This document shows, piece by piece, positions 7,931 to 15,718 of a stretch of DNA of 36,829 nt (position 1 is the stretch's first letter; every line of letters begins with the position of its first letter). The DNA comes from G020348185 sp964525045 (GTDB lineage Bacteria > Nitrospirota > Nitrospiria > Nitrospirales > UBA8639). The notes beneath the pieces are model-generated. The model did not search any database and was not told the origin of the DNA. It saw only the letters and a program-made list of their open reading frames with translations. The position numbers and the translations under genes are program-made. Location of the stretch: assembly GCA_964525045.1 (NCBI GenBank), contig CAZGFD010000033.1, positions 1-36,829 on the forward strand, written 5' to 3'.

Positions 7931-8893
7931 ATGCCATTGCTTCAACAATGCCCTCCGCGATTGTGGTCCATCGTTCTGGCGGGAAAAGAAGACCATTCAA
8001 CCCACCCACGACTTCAACGATGGCTAAGAGGCCGAAAACCTAAACCCTTTTGTACATTTGTCGGATCCCGTTCGATGCTTCAGCACACATGGGACCGCGC
8101 GGACCAAATTAGCCATCCTCATTGTAAAATTACCGTTGTCGGCAAACCCTATCTTCACGAAACCTGCTCCCAACTCGGAGGACGGGTTCCAGGCACCATT
8201 CTGACCGAACCCAAAAATTATGGAATGATCCCTAGTCTGTTTCTTGCCCTCACCTATTTACAGACCAAGGATCCGGATTCGACGGTGATCGCCTATCCTT
8301 CCGATCATTTCATCTATCCCGAGGCACAGTTTCTCCGGACTATCCAACGAGCGGTGTGGGCTTCAGAACGTTTGACCGATCACGTGATCTTGGTTGGAGT
8401 CGTTCCGAATGGCTTGTATCCCGGAAGCGGTTTTATTCGCCCCGACCGGCAACTTGGGTGGGTATCCACTTCTCCTATTTATGGTGTACGGGAAGTGAGG
8501 GAAACTCCATTTTCTTATCAAGAGTCCAAGTCTGAGAAAGAAAGTGAATTTTCCAATACCTCGGTTATCGTATCCAAAGCCGACACCCTCTGGAAATTAG
8601 GTTGGAAAAATCTTCCTGCGGTTGCCGCACTTTTTGAAGAATTTAAGGAGGCCATTGGGACATCGTATGAAAAGGCTGCGTTAAAACAGCTCTATCAACT
8701 GGTCAAAGTCCAGGCCCCGTCCCTCAATGTCCTTTTTCAGGACTCCGAAACCCTGGCGGTGATGGAATTGAAAGGCGTGACCTGGAGTGAGTGGGAGACC
8801 CCGGACCAAATCATTGAAAATCTGGCAACCATCGGGAAACAACCGCTTGTGTCGCTGGAAACGACTCCGAGAAAATTTAAAGACGTCTCTTAG
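7931..8893 (+). CDS. Degenerate mannose-1-phosphate guanylyltransferase-like protein
   Basis: A 320-residue relative of NTP-transferases that make GDP-mannose. The fold markers are recognisable: IVLAG near 14-18, KPFCTFVGSRSMLQHTWDRA near 38-57 (compare PKQF in active enzymes), EPKNYGMIP near 94-102 (normally EPxxRGTAP), and VIAYPSDHFI near 119-128. However, the nucleotide-binding loop, normally GGxGTR, reads GKEDHS here, so the glycines and the arginine are gone. The ManC encoded in this window keeps that loop (GGSGTRFWPLSR). Activity is therefore doubtful; a regulatory or altered-substrate role is possible. The ATG follows AGGAGGATGCG. It lies ahead of the glgC block, transcribed the same way. 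Confidence 0.65.
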   Translation: MPLLQQCPPRLWSIVLAGKEDHSTHPRLQRWLRGRKPKPFCTFVGSRSMLQHTWDRADQISHPHCKITVVGKPYLHETCSQLGGRVPGTILTEPKNYGMIPSLFLALTYLQTKDPDSTVIAYPSDHFIYPEAQFLRTIQRAVWASERLTDHVILVGVVPNGLYPGSGFIRPDRQLGWVSTSPIYGVREVRETPFSYQESKSEKESEFSNTSVIVSKADTLWKLGWKNLPAVAALFEEFKEAIGTSYEKAALKQLYQLVKVQAPSLNVLFQDSETLAVMELKGVTWSEWETPDQIIENLATIGKQPLVSLETTPRKFKDVS

Positions 8894-9023
8894 GTTTTTT
8901 ATAATTTCACCACATTATCAACCACTTAGCAGTCAAACTCCTCACAAAGCACCAATAGGCCGAGATATAGTATACTACGCTAAAGAAAACGGCCCGCTAA
9001 ACTGTTTCATCAAAGGAGGTTCC

Positions 9024-9260
9024 ATGGATAACGATACACGATTCATCATTTTTGGAGGCCTTGCCCTCATAACAGGCATTGTCTTGGGGACCGGATTGGG
9101 AATGCTTCTGGCGCCTCAATCCGGAGCCAGGACTCGCCGACAACTGCGGAACATGGTTGAGGATGCGACAGAACGAGTCGGCGAATTCGCCGACGATGCC
9201 AAGGATACCATGAACGATGTGGTAGAACGCGGGAAAAAGTTTGTGGTGAAGGGGAAATGA
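9024..9260 (+). CDS. YtxH-family small membrane protein
   Basis: A 78-residue protein with one N-terminal transmembrane segment (about 8-31, FGGLALITGIVLGTGLGMLLAP), followed by the YtxH signature PQSGARTRRQLR and a helical, alternating-charge tail with basic end. Family members are general-stress or cell-envelope proteins of unknown biochemistry. AAAGGAGG lies 5 bases before this ATG, which decides the start although the frame is open further upstream. A second YtxH protein is encoded at 11647. The stop codon is inside a perfect inverted repeat. Confidence 0.8.
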   Translation: MDNDTRFIIFGGLALITGIVLGTGLGMLLAPQSGARTRRQLRNMVEDATERVGEFADDAKDTMNDVVERGKKFVVKGK

Positions 9261-9272
9261 GGTCATTTCCCC
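9251..9272 (+). terminator. Hairpin overlapping the YtxH stop codon
   Basis: GGGGAAATGA (9251-9260) is followed after two bases by TCATTTCCCC (9263-9272), a perfect 10-base inverted repeat realistically folding as an 8-bp stem with a six-base loop. The stop codon lies inside it. There is no good T tract behind it, so it may be a 3' end stabiliser rather than an intrinsic terminator. Confidence 0.4.
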
Positions 9273-9485
9273 CTAAGAAAGGGGTCAGGAGTATTTTGTG
9301 GCATTGATTTCTCGCTCCTTCATCTTCGGTGAATGACTCACCAGGCTGATTTTGTTGAGTATTTGATGGGCCTTCCTTCCTTCAAATCTTTTTAATTGAT
9401 CCGTCTGTACAGACATGGTAAACAAGTATGTAGGAGGATTGGCCTTGGCACGTTATAATTGACGGTATTTGGCTATAGTGCGCCC

Positions 9486-9776
9486 ATGTCTTTTGGTCTC
9501 GTCGCAGCCTTAATTCTGGTCTTTCTTGCTGTCGCATTTGCATTGCAAAACAATGAACCGATTACTATTCAATTTTTTGCATGGACATTCGAAGGGTCGC
9601 TGGTTCTCGTCCTTTTGACCACCCTCGCCCTGGGGATCATCATCAGTGTACTGGCATCGCTGCCTTCTCAGATTAAGAAAAGTCGAACGATTGCCCAGCA
9701 ACAAAAAACTATTACCAATTTAGAGAGTTCCGTTTCTGCTCACAAACGTTCTTCGATGACCACAGAAACCTCCTAA
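9486..9776 (+). CDS. LapA-domain (DUF1049) membrane protein
   Basis: A 96-residue protein with two membrane segments, MSFGLVAALILVFLAVAFAL at the start and a second at about 41-60. Between them is the family motif ALQNNEPITIQFFAW. A short charged coiled-coil tail follows (SQIKKSRTIAQQQKTITNLES). LapA-type proteins (the lipopolysaccharide-assembly A family) help control outer-membrane synthesis in E. coli; many relatives are uncharacterised. A TTG at 9459 would extend it by nine residues, but a TATAAT box at 9454-9459 covers that codon, and the first membrane segment starts at the ATG at 9486, so I prefer the latter. glgC begins 15 bases after the stop. Confidence 0.7.
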   Translation: MSFGLVAALILVFLAVAFALQNNEPITIQFFAWTFEGSLVLVLLTTLALGIIISVLASLPSQIKKSRTIAQQQKTITNLESSVSAHKRSSMTTETS

Positions 9777-9791
9777 CCCACTCGCTGACTC

Positions 9792-11060
9792 ATGTCCAAT
9801 CCCAAGCCACCTTTTGCCGCCGATCAGCTCTCCAAACGGGTCTTAGCCATGATCATGGCCGGGGGAAAAGGCGAGCGACTGATGCCCTTGACCGAACTCC
9901 GAAGCAAGCCGGCCGTTCCTTTTGCCGGCACCTATCGAATCACTGATTTCGTGTTGAGTAATTTTCTCAATTCCAGCATGCTGGCCATGTACGTTCTGGT
10001 CCAATATCGCTCGCAATCTTTGATCGAGCACCTGCGGCGGGCCTGGCGGATTGGGGGTGGGCCAAGCCGACAAACCTTTATTACGGTTGTGCCGCCGCAA
10101 ATGAAAGGCCGCGGGAAATGGTATGAAGGCACCGCCGATGCGGTATACCAGAACATTAACCTGATACAGGATTTTGCCCCGAGCTTGGTCGCCGTGTTTG
10201 GGGCCGATCATATTTATCGTATGGACGTTCGGCAAATGATCCAATTTCATTTGGATCATAAGGCGGAAGTGACCGTGGCCGCACTTCCTGTTCCACTGCA
10301 ATCGGCCAAGGGGTTCGGCATTATTGAAGTGGATAAGGCCTCGCGCATCATTGGGTTTGAAGAAAAACCCAGGGCGCCGAAACCGATGCCTGACAATAAG
10401 GGAATGGCCTACAGTTCGATGGGCAACTATATCTTTAATGCAGACGTGTTGATTAAAGCCCTGGAACAAGATGCCAGCCAGCCCGGGACGCACGATTTTG
10501 GTCGTGATATTATCCCGGCTCTGATTCGTGGGCATCGGGTCTATGGATATGACTTCTTAGAGAATGTCGTACCAGGCATTCACCCCTATGAAGAATGGGG
10601 TTATTGGCGGGACGTCGGGACGCTGGATGCCTATTGGCAGGCGAATATGGATGTCCTGGGGGAGACCCCTATTTTCGATCTGCGTAATGTGAATTGGCCC
10701 ATTTTGACCGATGCATCATTAGAACCGGTAGCCAGCCTCGTTCGCACACAGGTGGATGACGCCATGGTTGGCCAGGGAAGTCTGGTAGTGGATGCGCGAA
10801 TTAAGCGGTCGATCATCGGCCGCAACGTGCGTATCGGGGCGGATACGGAGATTGAGGAATGCGTCATCCTGGATGGGACAATTATTGGACCGAAATGTCG
10901 GTTGCGGCGGGTCATTGCGGACCGCTTCAATGTCATCCCGGCCGGAACGATAATGGGGGAGGACGCCCGGGGGGATATTAAGCGGGGAACCCTTGGAAAA
11001 GCCGGGTTAACGGTCCTTCCGCGTGGACAATCGTATGGCGGACGGGCGGTCACATCTTAA
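9792..11060 (+). CDS. glgC: Glucose-1-phosphate adenylyltransferase GlgC
   Basis: A 422-residue enzyme making ADP-glucose and pyrophosphate from ATP and glucose-1-phosphate, the committed step of bacterial glycogen synthesis. The N-terminal nucleotidyltransferase domain has IMAGGKGERLMPLT (about 21-34), the sugar-phosphate loop region SKPAVPFAGTYRITDF, QYRSQSL, GTADAVYQN and the metal site FGADHIYRMD. GFGIIEVD and FEEKP are also typical. The C-terminal part is a left-handed beta helix with hexapeptide repeats (IGRNVRIGADTEIEECVILDG) for allosteric control. Length is normal. It probably shares a transcript with the preceding LapA-type gene. Together with malQ and the synthase-like gene it implies glycogen storage. 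Confidence 0.95.
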   Translation: MSNPKPPFAADQLSKRVLAMIMAGGKGERLMPLTELRSKPAVPFAGTYRITDFVLSNFLNSSMLAMYVLVQYRSQSLIEHLRRAWRIGGGPSRQTFITVVPPQMKGRGKWYEGTADAVYQNINLIQDFAPSLVAVFGADHIYRMDVRQMIQFHLDHKAEVTVAALPVPLQSAKGFGIIEVDKASRIIGFEEKPRAPKPMPDNKGMAYSSMGNYIFNADVLIKALEQDASQPGTHDFGRDIIPALIRGHRVYGYDFLENVVPGIHPYEEWGYWRDVGTLDAYWQANMDVLGETPIFDLRNVNWPILTDASLEPVASLVRTQVDDAMVGQGSLVVDARIKRSIIGRNVRIGADTEIEECVILDGTIIGPKCRLRRVIADRFNVIPAGTIMGEDARGDIKRGTLGKAGLTVLPRGQSYGGRAVTS

Positions 11061-11083
11061 AAGAATGTGATGGCTGTTCGGAT

Positions 11084-11103
11084 AAACGGGGATTACCGTT
11101 TTA
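11084..11103 (+). terminator. Weak terminator-like hairpin after glgC
   Basis: AAACGG (11084-11089) and CCGTTT (11096-11101) form a 6-bp stem with the loop GGATTA, followed only by TTAGG. The place, 23 bases behind the glgC stop, fits a terminator, but the poor T tract keeps confidence low. Confidence 0.3.
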
Positions 11104-11236
11104 GGTTCAATGCGTAGTTTTTGAGACTTTGAACTGCCATCGTTGAACATTTCAGCCCATGCCCCATGATATGATAGGATGACTTGTACCGATAATGTGT
11201 TAATCTATGTCTATCGCCCCTATTGGAGTAAACTCT

Positions 11237-11494
11237 ATGACCACCATAAAACAAGACCCGGAACACCTTGAGAACGGAAACAAAGAGGCGGATCAGCCTC
11301 CCAGACAGTCAGACCTTGGCTGGGAAGGCCACGTCCATTTTCCCCAGGGTATCCCCCTCTGGAGACGGATCCTAGAGAGTTGGCCTGAATTACGAACCGG
11401 GCTTGCTTACAGCCTCGTCTTTGGAGCCGGCGTTCTTCTCGGCACTGCCGTTTCTTCCCTGTTGACATGTAGGGAGAATAAATCGGAAGGATAA
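11237..11494 (+). CDS. Small hypothetical single-pass membrane protein
   Basis: An 85-residue protein with a polar, acidic N-terminal half (EHLENGNKEADQPPRQ) and one hydrophobic C-terminal helix, TGLAYSLVFGAGVLLGTAVSSLL, ending in a short charged tail. I do not recognise a family; the helix resembles the glycine-rich helices of the neighbouring YtxH proteins. TTGGAG lies 8 bases before this ATG; an upstream ATG at 11207 would add ten residues without a ribosome site. A (GGGTTTC)n repeat starts 12 bases after the stop. Confidence 0.6.
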   Translation: MTTIKQDPEHLENGNKEADQPPRQSDLGWEGHVHFPQGIPLWRRILESWPELRTGLAYSLVFGAGVLLGTAVSSLLTCRENKSEG

Positions 11495-11505
11495 TGGAAA
11501 TCATA

Positions 11506-11536
11506 GGGTTTCGGGTTTCGGGTTTCGGGTTTCGGG
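11506..11536. repeat. (GGGTTTC)4 tandem heptamer repeat, site 2
   Basis: Four perfect head-to-tail GGGTTTC units followed by GGG fill this stretch between two small membrane-protein genes. This is the cleanest member of the heptamer family also seen at 1206-1240, 15601-15636 and 20767-20783. Confidence 0.85.
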
Positions 11537-11646
11537 CAAGATAAAAAATTTTTAGAAATTTAGGGCAAGACTTGAAATCGTCTACTCAAACTTTTCCTTA
11601 GAGTATCAATCAACATCTATATTTAGTCGAAATAGGAGGATGGGTT

Positions 11647-11967
11647 ATGGACAGCCAAGGAAACTCCGGGGATTCCGGAATGGTGAACACCTTTGTCTTT
11701 GTTGCGGGCTTTCTATTGGGAGCCGGGGCGGCTTTGTTGCTGGCTCCTGAACCGGGCGCGAACATTCGGGAACGATTATCCCGCGGCGTGAAGACCGCTC
11801 AGGACGAGTTTTCGGGTGTGGCCGCTGAGACCAAGGATGCGTTCAATACCTTGTCCCAGGACGCGCAGCATGCCATGAAAAATACGGCTACTCGTTTCAA
11901 CGCGGCCATGGAGGCCACCAAAGACGCGATAAAAAGCCCCTCTAACGACCAAGTCGTCGAAAAATAG
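11647..11967 (+). CDS. YtxH-family membrane protein
   Basis: A 106-residue protein with a transmembrane helix at about 13-33 (VNTFVFVAGFLLGAGAALLL), then the YtxH signature LAPEPGANIRERLSRGVK and a long amphipathic helix (AKT/AAET/AFNTL/AMKNTA repeats) resembling apolipoprotein- or LEA-like stress proteins. GGAGGATGGGTT precedes the ATG. Members are linked to stress tolerance, with unknown mechanism. It is separated from the convergent glycogen-synthase-like gene by only 53 bases. Confidence 0.8.
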   Translation: MDSQGNSGDSGMVNTFVFVAGFLLGAGAALLLAPEPGANIRERLSRGVKTAQDEFSGVAAETKDAFNTLSQDAQHAMKNTATRFNAAMEATKDAIKSPSNDQVVEK

Positions 11968-12020
11968 GGTTTTTCGTTGGGTCGCATCACCCTGACGGGG
12001 GACAAGTGGATTCGCCGTCA

Positions 12021-13724
12021 TCACAGTGAATTGACAAGAGACTGATACCCTCGGACTGATGTATCCCAGGAAAAACGATCCAACACTTTAAACCCATTGT
12101 ATATCATCCTGGCATACGCTCCTTGGTTATGAGCATAGAGGTCGATGGCATCTGTCAGGGCCTGAGCCGCTTGATCGACCATCCCGTCGAACAGTAACGT
12201 CCCTTCCCGGTCAGACACCCGGTCTCCATCCGGCCAATAATCACGATCAATAATTTTTCTCCAACCGGCTACAACATCGGTGCGCTTCAAGGTCGGCTCA
12301 CGAAAGAGAAAACCGGAAGGAGCCTCCAAGGTCGTATGAAAGGGCTCGGCTAACCGATGGACTTCAGGCGTCAGACATTGAGAAGGATACGGAGCCACTT
12401 GTTGCACTAACCCTCCGGTGGCCCGAGCCACAACTGGTGTTCCCACCGCATACCCCTCCGTTGCGCCTCCAAAGGGTTCATAAAACGAACACATCATGAG
12501 GAACGAAGCGCCTTTTTGTAGGTCCAGGTATCCGTTCTTCATCCGAAAGGGAAACACTTTGACTTCGCCCGGCCTTCTTTTGGCCAATGTTTTGAGAAAC
12601 TCCAGGCCTTCGATTCCTTCTTCTCCTGGAATGGGCGTAAATACAAACTTCGCCTTTCCCTTGGCAATCTTGGCAATCGCCGCGGCGGCCACATCATATC
12701 CCTTTTGACAAGGATCATCCCGCCCAAACATTAAAAATATCGGTCCGTCAAATGTTTTGAAATCTAAGCTTCCCCACGCTTCCTTCGGCTGATACTCATT
12801 TAGCACAGTAATGACCTCTTGACGGCGATTGGCCTTTTCTGTTCGTAGTGCTTTGAAATCCCCCTGTTCCGCGCATTTCAGAGCGGTCTCGGGAAAATCA
12901 ATTTTGCCGAACAACCCATTATTAATTCCGATGATCGGCCGTTCTTTGAAAACTTTTTGCAAATGCGGAGCATAGACTCGAGAATGAATTGGATCTTCTA
13001 CCAGCTCTGCCGCAAAGTTCTCGGAAACCGTCGATAATGGACCATCCATTAATGGAATCATTTTGCTCAGGACCGTCGGCCCTGTCAGCCTGGTTTTGGA
13101 GATCTTCGACAATGCCGATTGACTGAGCCTTTTGTCATATGAATTATGCAGAGTTAACAGACAGGTGGCCGAGAGAATGTTGGGATTCTCTTTCGCCGTT
13201 AATGCAATTGGGGCTGTTTCCCAATCTTGTAAATACAAAATGAGATTGTGCTTATGTCCCAATCCTGCCAGAGCTTCAGGCACGGCCTTGGAGAAGAAGA
13301 GGGCATCTTGAAGGAGTTGATCCGGATTTGAGGGATTGATATACGGATTGCAGGGAGTATCAGGGGCAGGAGGCTCTCCACAATCACATGGTGCGTTAAA
13401 AAAATTAGATGAATCGAGGAGAAGGGTTTGATAACCGTTCTCGTCTTGATACTGAAACACTTCACACTTCTCTGATTTTCCTCCAAAAAGAATCTGAAAT
13501 TCTACTCCCGTCGAATTAATCTGTGCATACATGTTGGGGCGACATTTTGTGATTTCTCTAAAAAAGGGAGCGACCGTCAAACACTTTCCTGTCTGTGCCT
13601 CCGCCATTCGCTTCGGCAACACTCGCATGACCGCAGCCAACCCGCCGAGAGGAGCACATTCACTCTCGAACGTGACAAACACCATGGTCCGGTCTTTTTT
13701 TTCTTTGTTAGGTTTTGGCGTCAC
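12021..13724 (-). CDS. GT5-type glycogen/starch synthase-like glycosyltransferase
   Basis: A 567-residue protein with the two-domain GT-B outline of ADP-glucose-dependent glycogen synthases. N-terminal marks are VFVTFESECAPLGGLAAVM (about 15-33), YLQDWETAPIAL and LTLHNSYDKRL. C-terminal marks are IIGINNGL, FLMFGRDDPCQKGYD and the signature YEPFGGATEGYAVGTPVVARATGGL. Two differences from standard GlgA stand out: the loop normally read as K-T/V-G-G-L lacks its lysine (ECAP runs straight into LGGLA), and the glutamate pair near the sugar donor is spaced EPFGGATE. The start is GTG at 13724 with AGGAG 14 bases upstream; an ATG at 13685 would put the first strand at residue 2 and is also plausible. 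It is convergent with YtxH and close to glgC, so a glucan-synthetic role is likely but needs activity data. Confidence 0.75.
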   Translation of the reverse strand: MTPKPNKEKKDRTMVFVTFESECAPLGGLAAVMRVLPKRMAEAQTGKCLTVAPFFREITKCRPNMYAQINSTGVEFQILFGGKSEKCEVFQYQDENGYQTLLLDSSNFFNAPCDCGEPPAPDTPCNPYINPSNPDQLLQDALFFSKAVPEALAGLGHKHNLILYLQDWETAPIALTAKENPNILSATCLLTLHNSYDKRLSQSALSKISKTRLTGPTVLSKMIPLMDGPLSTVSENFAAELVEDPIHSRVYAPHLQKVFKERPIIGINNGLFGKIDFPETALKCAEQGDFKALRTEKANRRQEVITVLNEYQPKEAWGSLDFKTFDGPIFLMFGRDDPCQKGYDVAAAAIAKIAKGKAKFVFTPIPGEEGIEGLEFLKTLAKRRPGEVKVFPFRMKNGYLDLQKGASFLMMCSFYEPFGGATEGYAVGTPVVARATGGLVQQVAPYPSQCLTPEVHRLAEPFHTTLEAPSGFLFREPTLKRTDVVAGWRKIIDRDYWPDGDRVSDREGTLLFDGMVDQAAQALTDAIDLYAHNQGAYARMIYNGFKVLDRFSWDTSVRGYQSLVNSL

Positions 13725-13843
13725 GTCTTATGACTCGCTCCTGCGAAACACTGAACATGATGATACCCCGAGTATACCTCTTCAAAACCCTTTTTTCCTG
13801 CTCTTCCCTTGCCCAAACCCGGCCAAGATGGGAAACTAGCCCA

Positions 13844-14797
13844 ATGGCCACCCCGGCTCCTTCCCCCTACCGACAGCTCAAATCCCGTTTATATCTGGGT
13901 CTTGCTATTAATGCGGTCATCATTGCCGTCGAATTTTTCGGGGGCTATTTGATTAACAGTCTTGGATTGATGAGTGACGCCGGGCACAATCTCATCGATC
14001 AAGGCTCATTGTTCCTGGCTCTCTATGCACACGTCCTTGCAGCAAGACCCGCTACGGAAACACGGACATTCGGCTATCATCGCGCAGGCATTTTAGCTTC
14101 TTTTGTGAATGGGTTAATCCTTATAGTCACAGCCGTCGTGTTGGGTTTTCTGGCCCTCCGTCGAATCCACACCCCGGTCTCCGTCCCGGGAGGGTGGGTG
14201 ATTATCATTGCCTTGGTGAGTTTTTGCGCCAATTTAGCCGTCGCCCTATTACTCCAACACGGAGCCAAAGACGATCTCAATATTCGTGGTGCGTTTTGGC
14301 ACATGCTGGCAGACGCCTGGGTCTCCCTTGGCGTCGCGGCAAGCGGACTGGGTATTTTATGGACGAATTGGTCGGTACTGGATTCTTTAGTCAGTCTGGT
14401 CATTGTGGTGGTGATCGTAAAAGGGGCGTGGCCCATCTTTCGGGAATCCCTGGATGTACTCCTGGAATCCACCCCTCCGGGAGTGAATACGGCTGAGGTC
14501 ATTGAAGCCATAGAGGGTATCGAGGGAGTTCGCAATGTGCACGATCTCCACATTTGGGCCGTGGAACCGCGGCTCGTGATGCTTACCTGCCATGTCATGG
14601 TCAATTCAACAGACAGCCAACCGAAAGAGGATTTACTTCCTACCATTCAGGGCCTTATGGCTGAAAAATTCGGCATTGCTCATCTCACCGTACAAGTAGA
14701 AACACAGTGCACGGATCCCGAGACCGTTCATTGCGATCTTCGCCGTCTGACGAATGGGACGCCGGGTGAATCTCAGTTGACTCAACATACACACTAA
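13844..14797 (+). CDS. Cation diffusion facilitator (zinc-type metal exporter)
   Basis: A 317-residue proton-coupled exporter of divalent metal. Six membrane segments are visible between about 17 and 215. The metal site is spelled by SDAGHNLID in helix 2 and HMLADAWVS in helix 5, the His/Asp pattern of Zn2+ (ZitB/CzcD-like) members. The histidine-rich loop between helices 4 and 5 is short (LLQHGAKDDLN). The C-terminal cytoplasmic domain carries IEGVRNVHDLHIWAVEP and ends with a conserved region before the cysteine-containing tail (TQCTDPETVHC). The start at 13844 puts the protein just before its first helix; the frame is open upstream, but that would overlap the divergent synthase gene. Confidence 0.9.
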   Translation: MATPAPSPYRQLKSRLYLGLAINAVIIAVEFFGGYLINSLGLMSDAGHNLIDQGSLFLALYAHVLAARPATETRTFGYHRAGILASFVNGLILIVTAVVLGFLALRRIHTPVSVPGGWVIIIALVSFCANLAVALLLQHGAKDDLNIRGAFWHMLADAWVSLGVAASGLGILWTNWSVLDSLVSLVIVVVIVKGAWPIFRESLDVLLESTPPGVNTAEVIEAIEGIEGVRNVHDLHIWAVEPRLVMLTCHVMVNSTDSQPKEDLLPTIQGLMAEKFGIAHLTVQVETQCTDPETVHCDLRRLTNGTPGESQLTQHTH

Positions 14798-14833
14798 TGG
14801 GCGCCCCCGGGGGGTGCCGTTTCAGTTTCCGCG

Positions 14834-14979
14834 TTTTGTAGCTGCAGCATCTCATGCTGCCCCCGAGGACACACTTTCCCTGTAGGACGTCATAGAGCCA
14901 AGCACCGAAATTGCTACTTCTTGATTGCGGGGCCCGCCCCTGATGTCAGAGGAGGCGCCATGAGATGGCGCAGCTACAT
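14834..14979. repeat. Twin-hairpin REP/MITE-like element, copy 1
   Basis: The left arm TTTTGTAGCTGC flows into the hairpin GCAGCAT-CTC-ATGCTGC (14844-14860). About 94 bases later the right arm has GCGCCAT-GAG-ATGGCGC (14955-14971) followed by AGCTACA. The outer GTAGCT and AGCTAC pair with each other, so the whole can fold as a stem with two hairpin heads. A shorter second copy lies at 18426-18498. It sits between the CDF and PAP2 genes, which converge here. Confidence 0.8.
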
Positions 14980-14998
14980 ACAAAACGTTGAATCCTTC

Positions 14999-15574
14999 CT
15001 AGGATTGGGTTGGGGCAACCTTTTTTGTTCGGCCGAATTGAGGCCAAATGAGGAGACACCACCCGACACCGGAACCAAAAGCTCCACCCAACACCCAACC
15101 GACAACTACATCGCTGACATAGTGATCTCCTAAGTACACTCGGGATAGTCCAATTAAACCAACCAGAGGCCAAGTGACCCAGCCGGTACTTGGATATAAC
15201 ATGCAGAGAAAGGCCGCGGCCGTCGCTGAGTTCACGGCATGGTTAGAGGGCATACTAAATGACCCTCCACACCCGTGCAATTCATTGATTTGGGTCAACA
15301 CCTGACAGGGACGAGCCCTCTCAATCAATTGCTTCAGTTGAGCACCAAAAAAATCACTCAATAGAATTAATATTCCCAGCGTGGGAGCGGCAATTCGCGC
15401 TTCTCCCCAATTGGTCCAAGCCCAGTAGCTGACCAACAGCACAATAGGGAACAACAAGTTCCCCTCCTGGGATAACTGGCTCATGACCCAATCGAGGTTC
15501 TCAGATTGCTTGGCCATTCCATTGATTAGATAAAACAGGCGTTCATCCAAACTCACAGCCATCCCTTCCTTCAT
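14999..15574 (-). CDS. PAP2-superfamily membrane phosphatase
   Basis: A 191-residue integral membrane lipid-phosphatase-type protein. All three motifs of the acid phosphatase site are present: KQLIERARP (KX6RP, about 80-88), SMPSNHA (PSGH-like with asparagine, histidine kept, about 107-113) and SRVYLGDHYVSD (SRX5HX3D, about 143-154). Membrane segments surround them. Members dephosphorylate undecaprenyl pyrophosphate, phosphatidylglycerol phosphate or phosphatidate; the exact substrate cannot be told. ATGs at 15574 and 15562 are both possible starts. The gene diverges from tatD across a gap containing a heptamer repeat. Confidence 0.85.
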   Translation of the reverse strand: MKEGMAVSLDERLFYLINGMAKQSENLDWVMSQLSQEGNLLFPIVLLVSYWAWTNWGEARIAAPTLGILILLSDFFGAQLKQLIERARPCQVLTQINELHGCGGSFSMPSNHAVNSATAAAFLCMLYPSTGWVTWPLVGLIGLSRVYLGDHYVSDVVVGWVLGGAFGSGVGWCLLIWPQFGRTKKVAPTQS

Positions 15575-15600
15575 TTCAGCTTAATCTTAATAGTTCCATA

Positions 15601-15636
15601 CCCGAAACCTGAGACTTGCAACTCGAAACCCGAAAC
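15601..15636. repeat. GGGTTTC-type heptamer repeat, site 3 (reverse orientation)
   Basis: Read on the minus strand this is GTTTCGGGTTTCGAG, then TTGCAAGTCTCAGGTTTCGGG, closely matching site 1 at 1206-1240 including the AGTCTC core. It lies between the divergent PAP2 and tatD genes. Confidence 0.65.
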
Positions 15637-15718
15637 ATCTTTCAGTTCCTCGACACTACTCTCTTACTACTCCATTATGCTAAGATTTCCGCCGTTTGTC
15701 AGCGAATAGGAGAACCGA

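Noticed and set aside
9843..10535. Long minus-strand frame opposite glgC
   Set aside because: It is antisense to conserved GlgC motifs and its product has no recognisable pattern; shadow frame.
14077..14646. 189-codon minus-strand frame opposite the CDF exporter
   Set aside because: Antisense to conserved metal-transport motifs, serine/threonine/proline-rich shadow without ribosome site.
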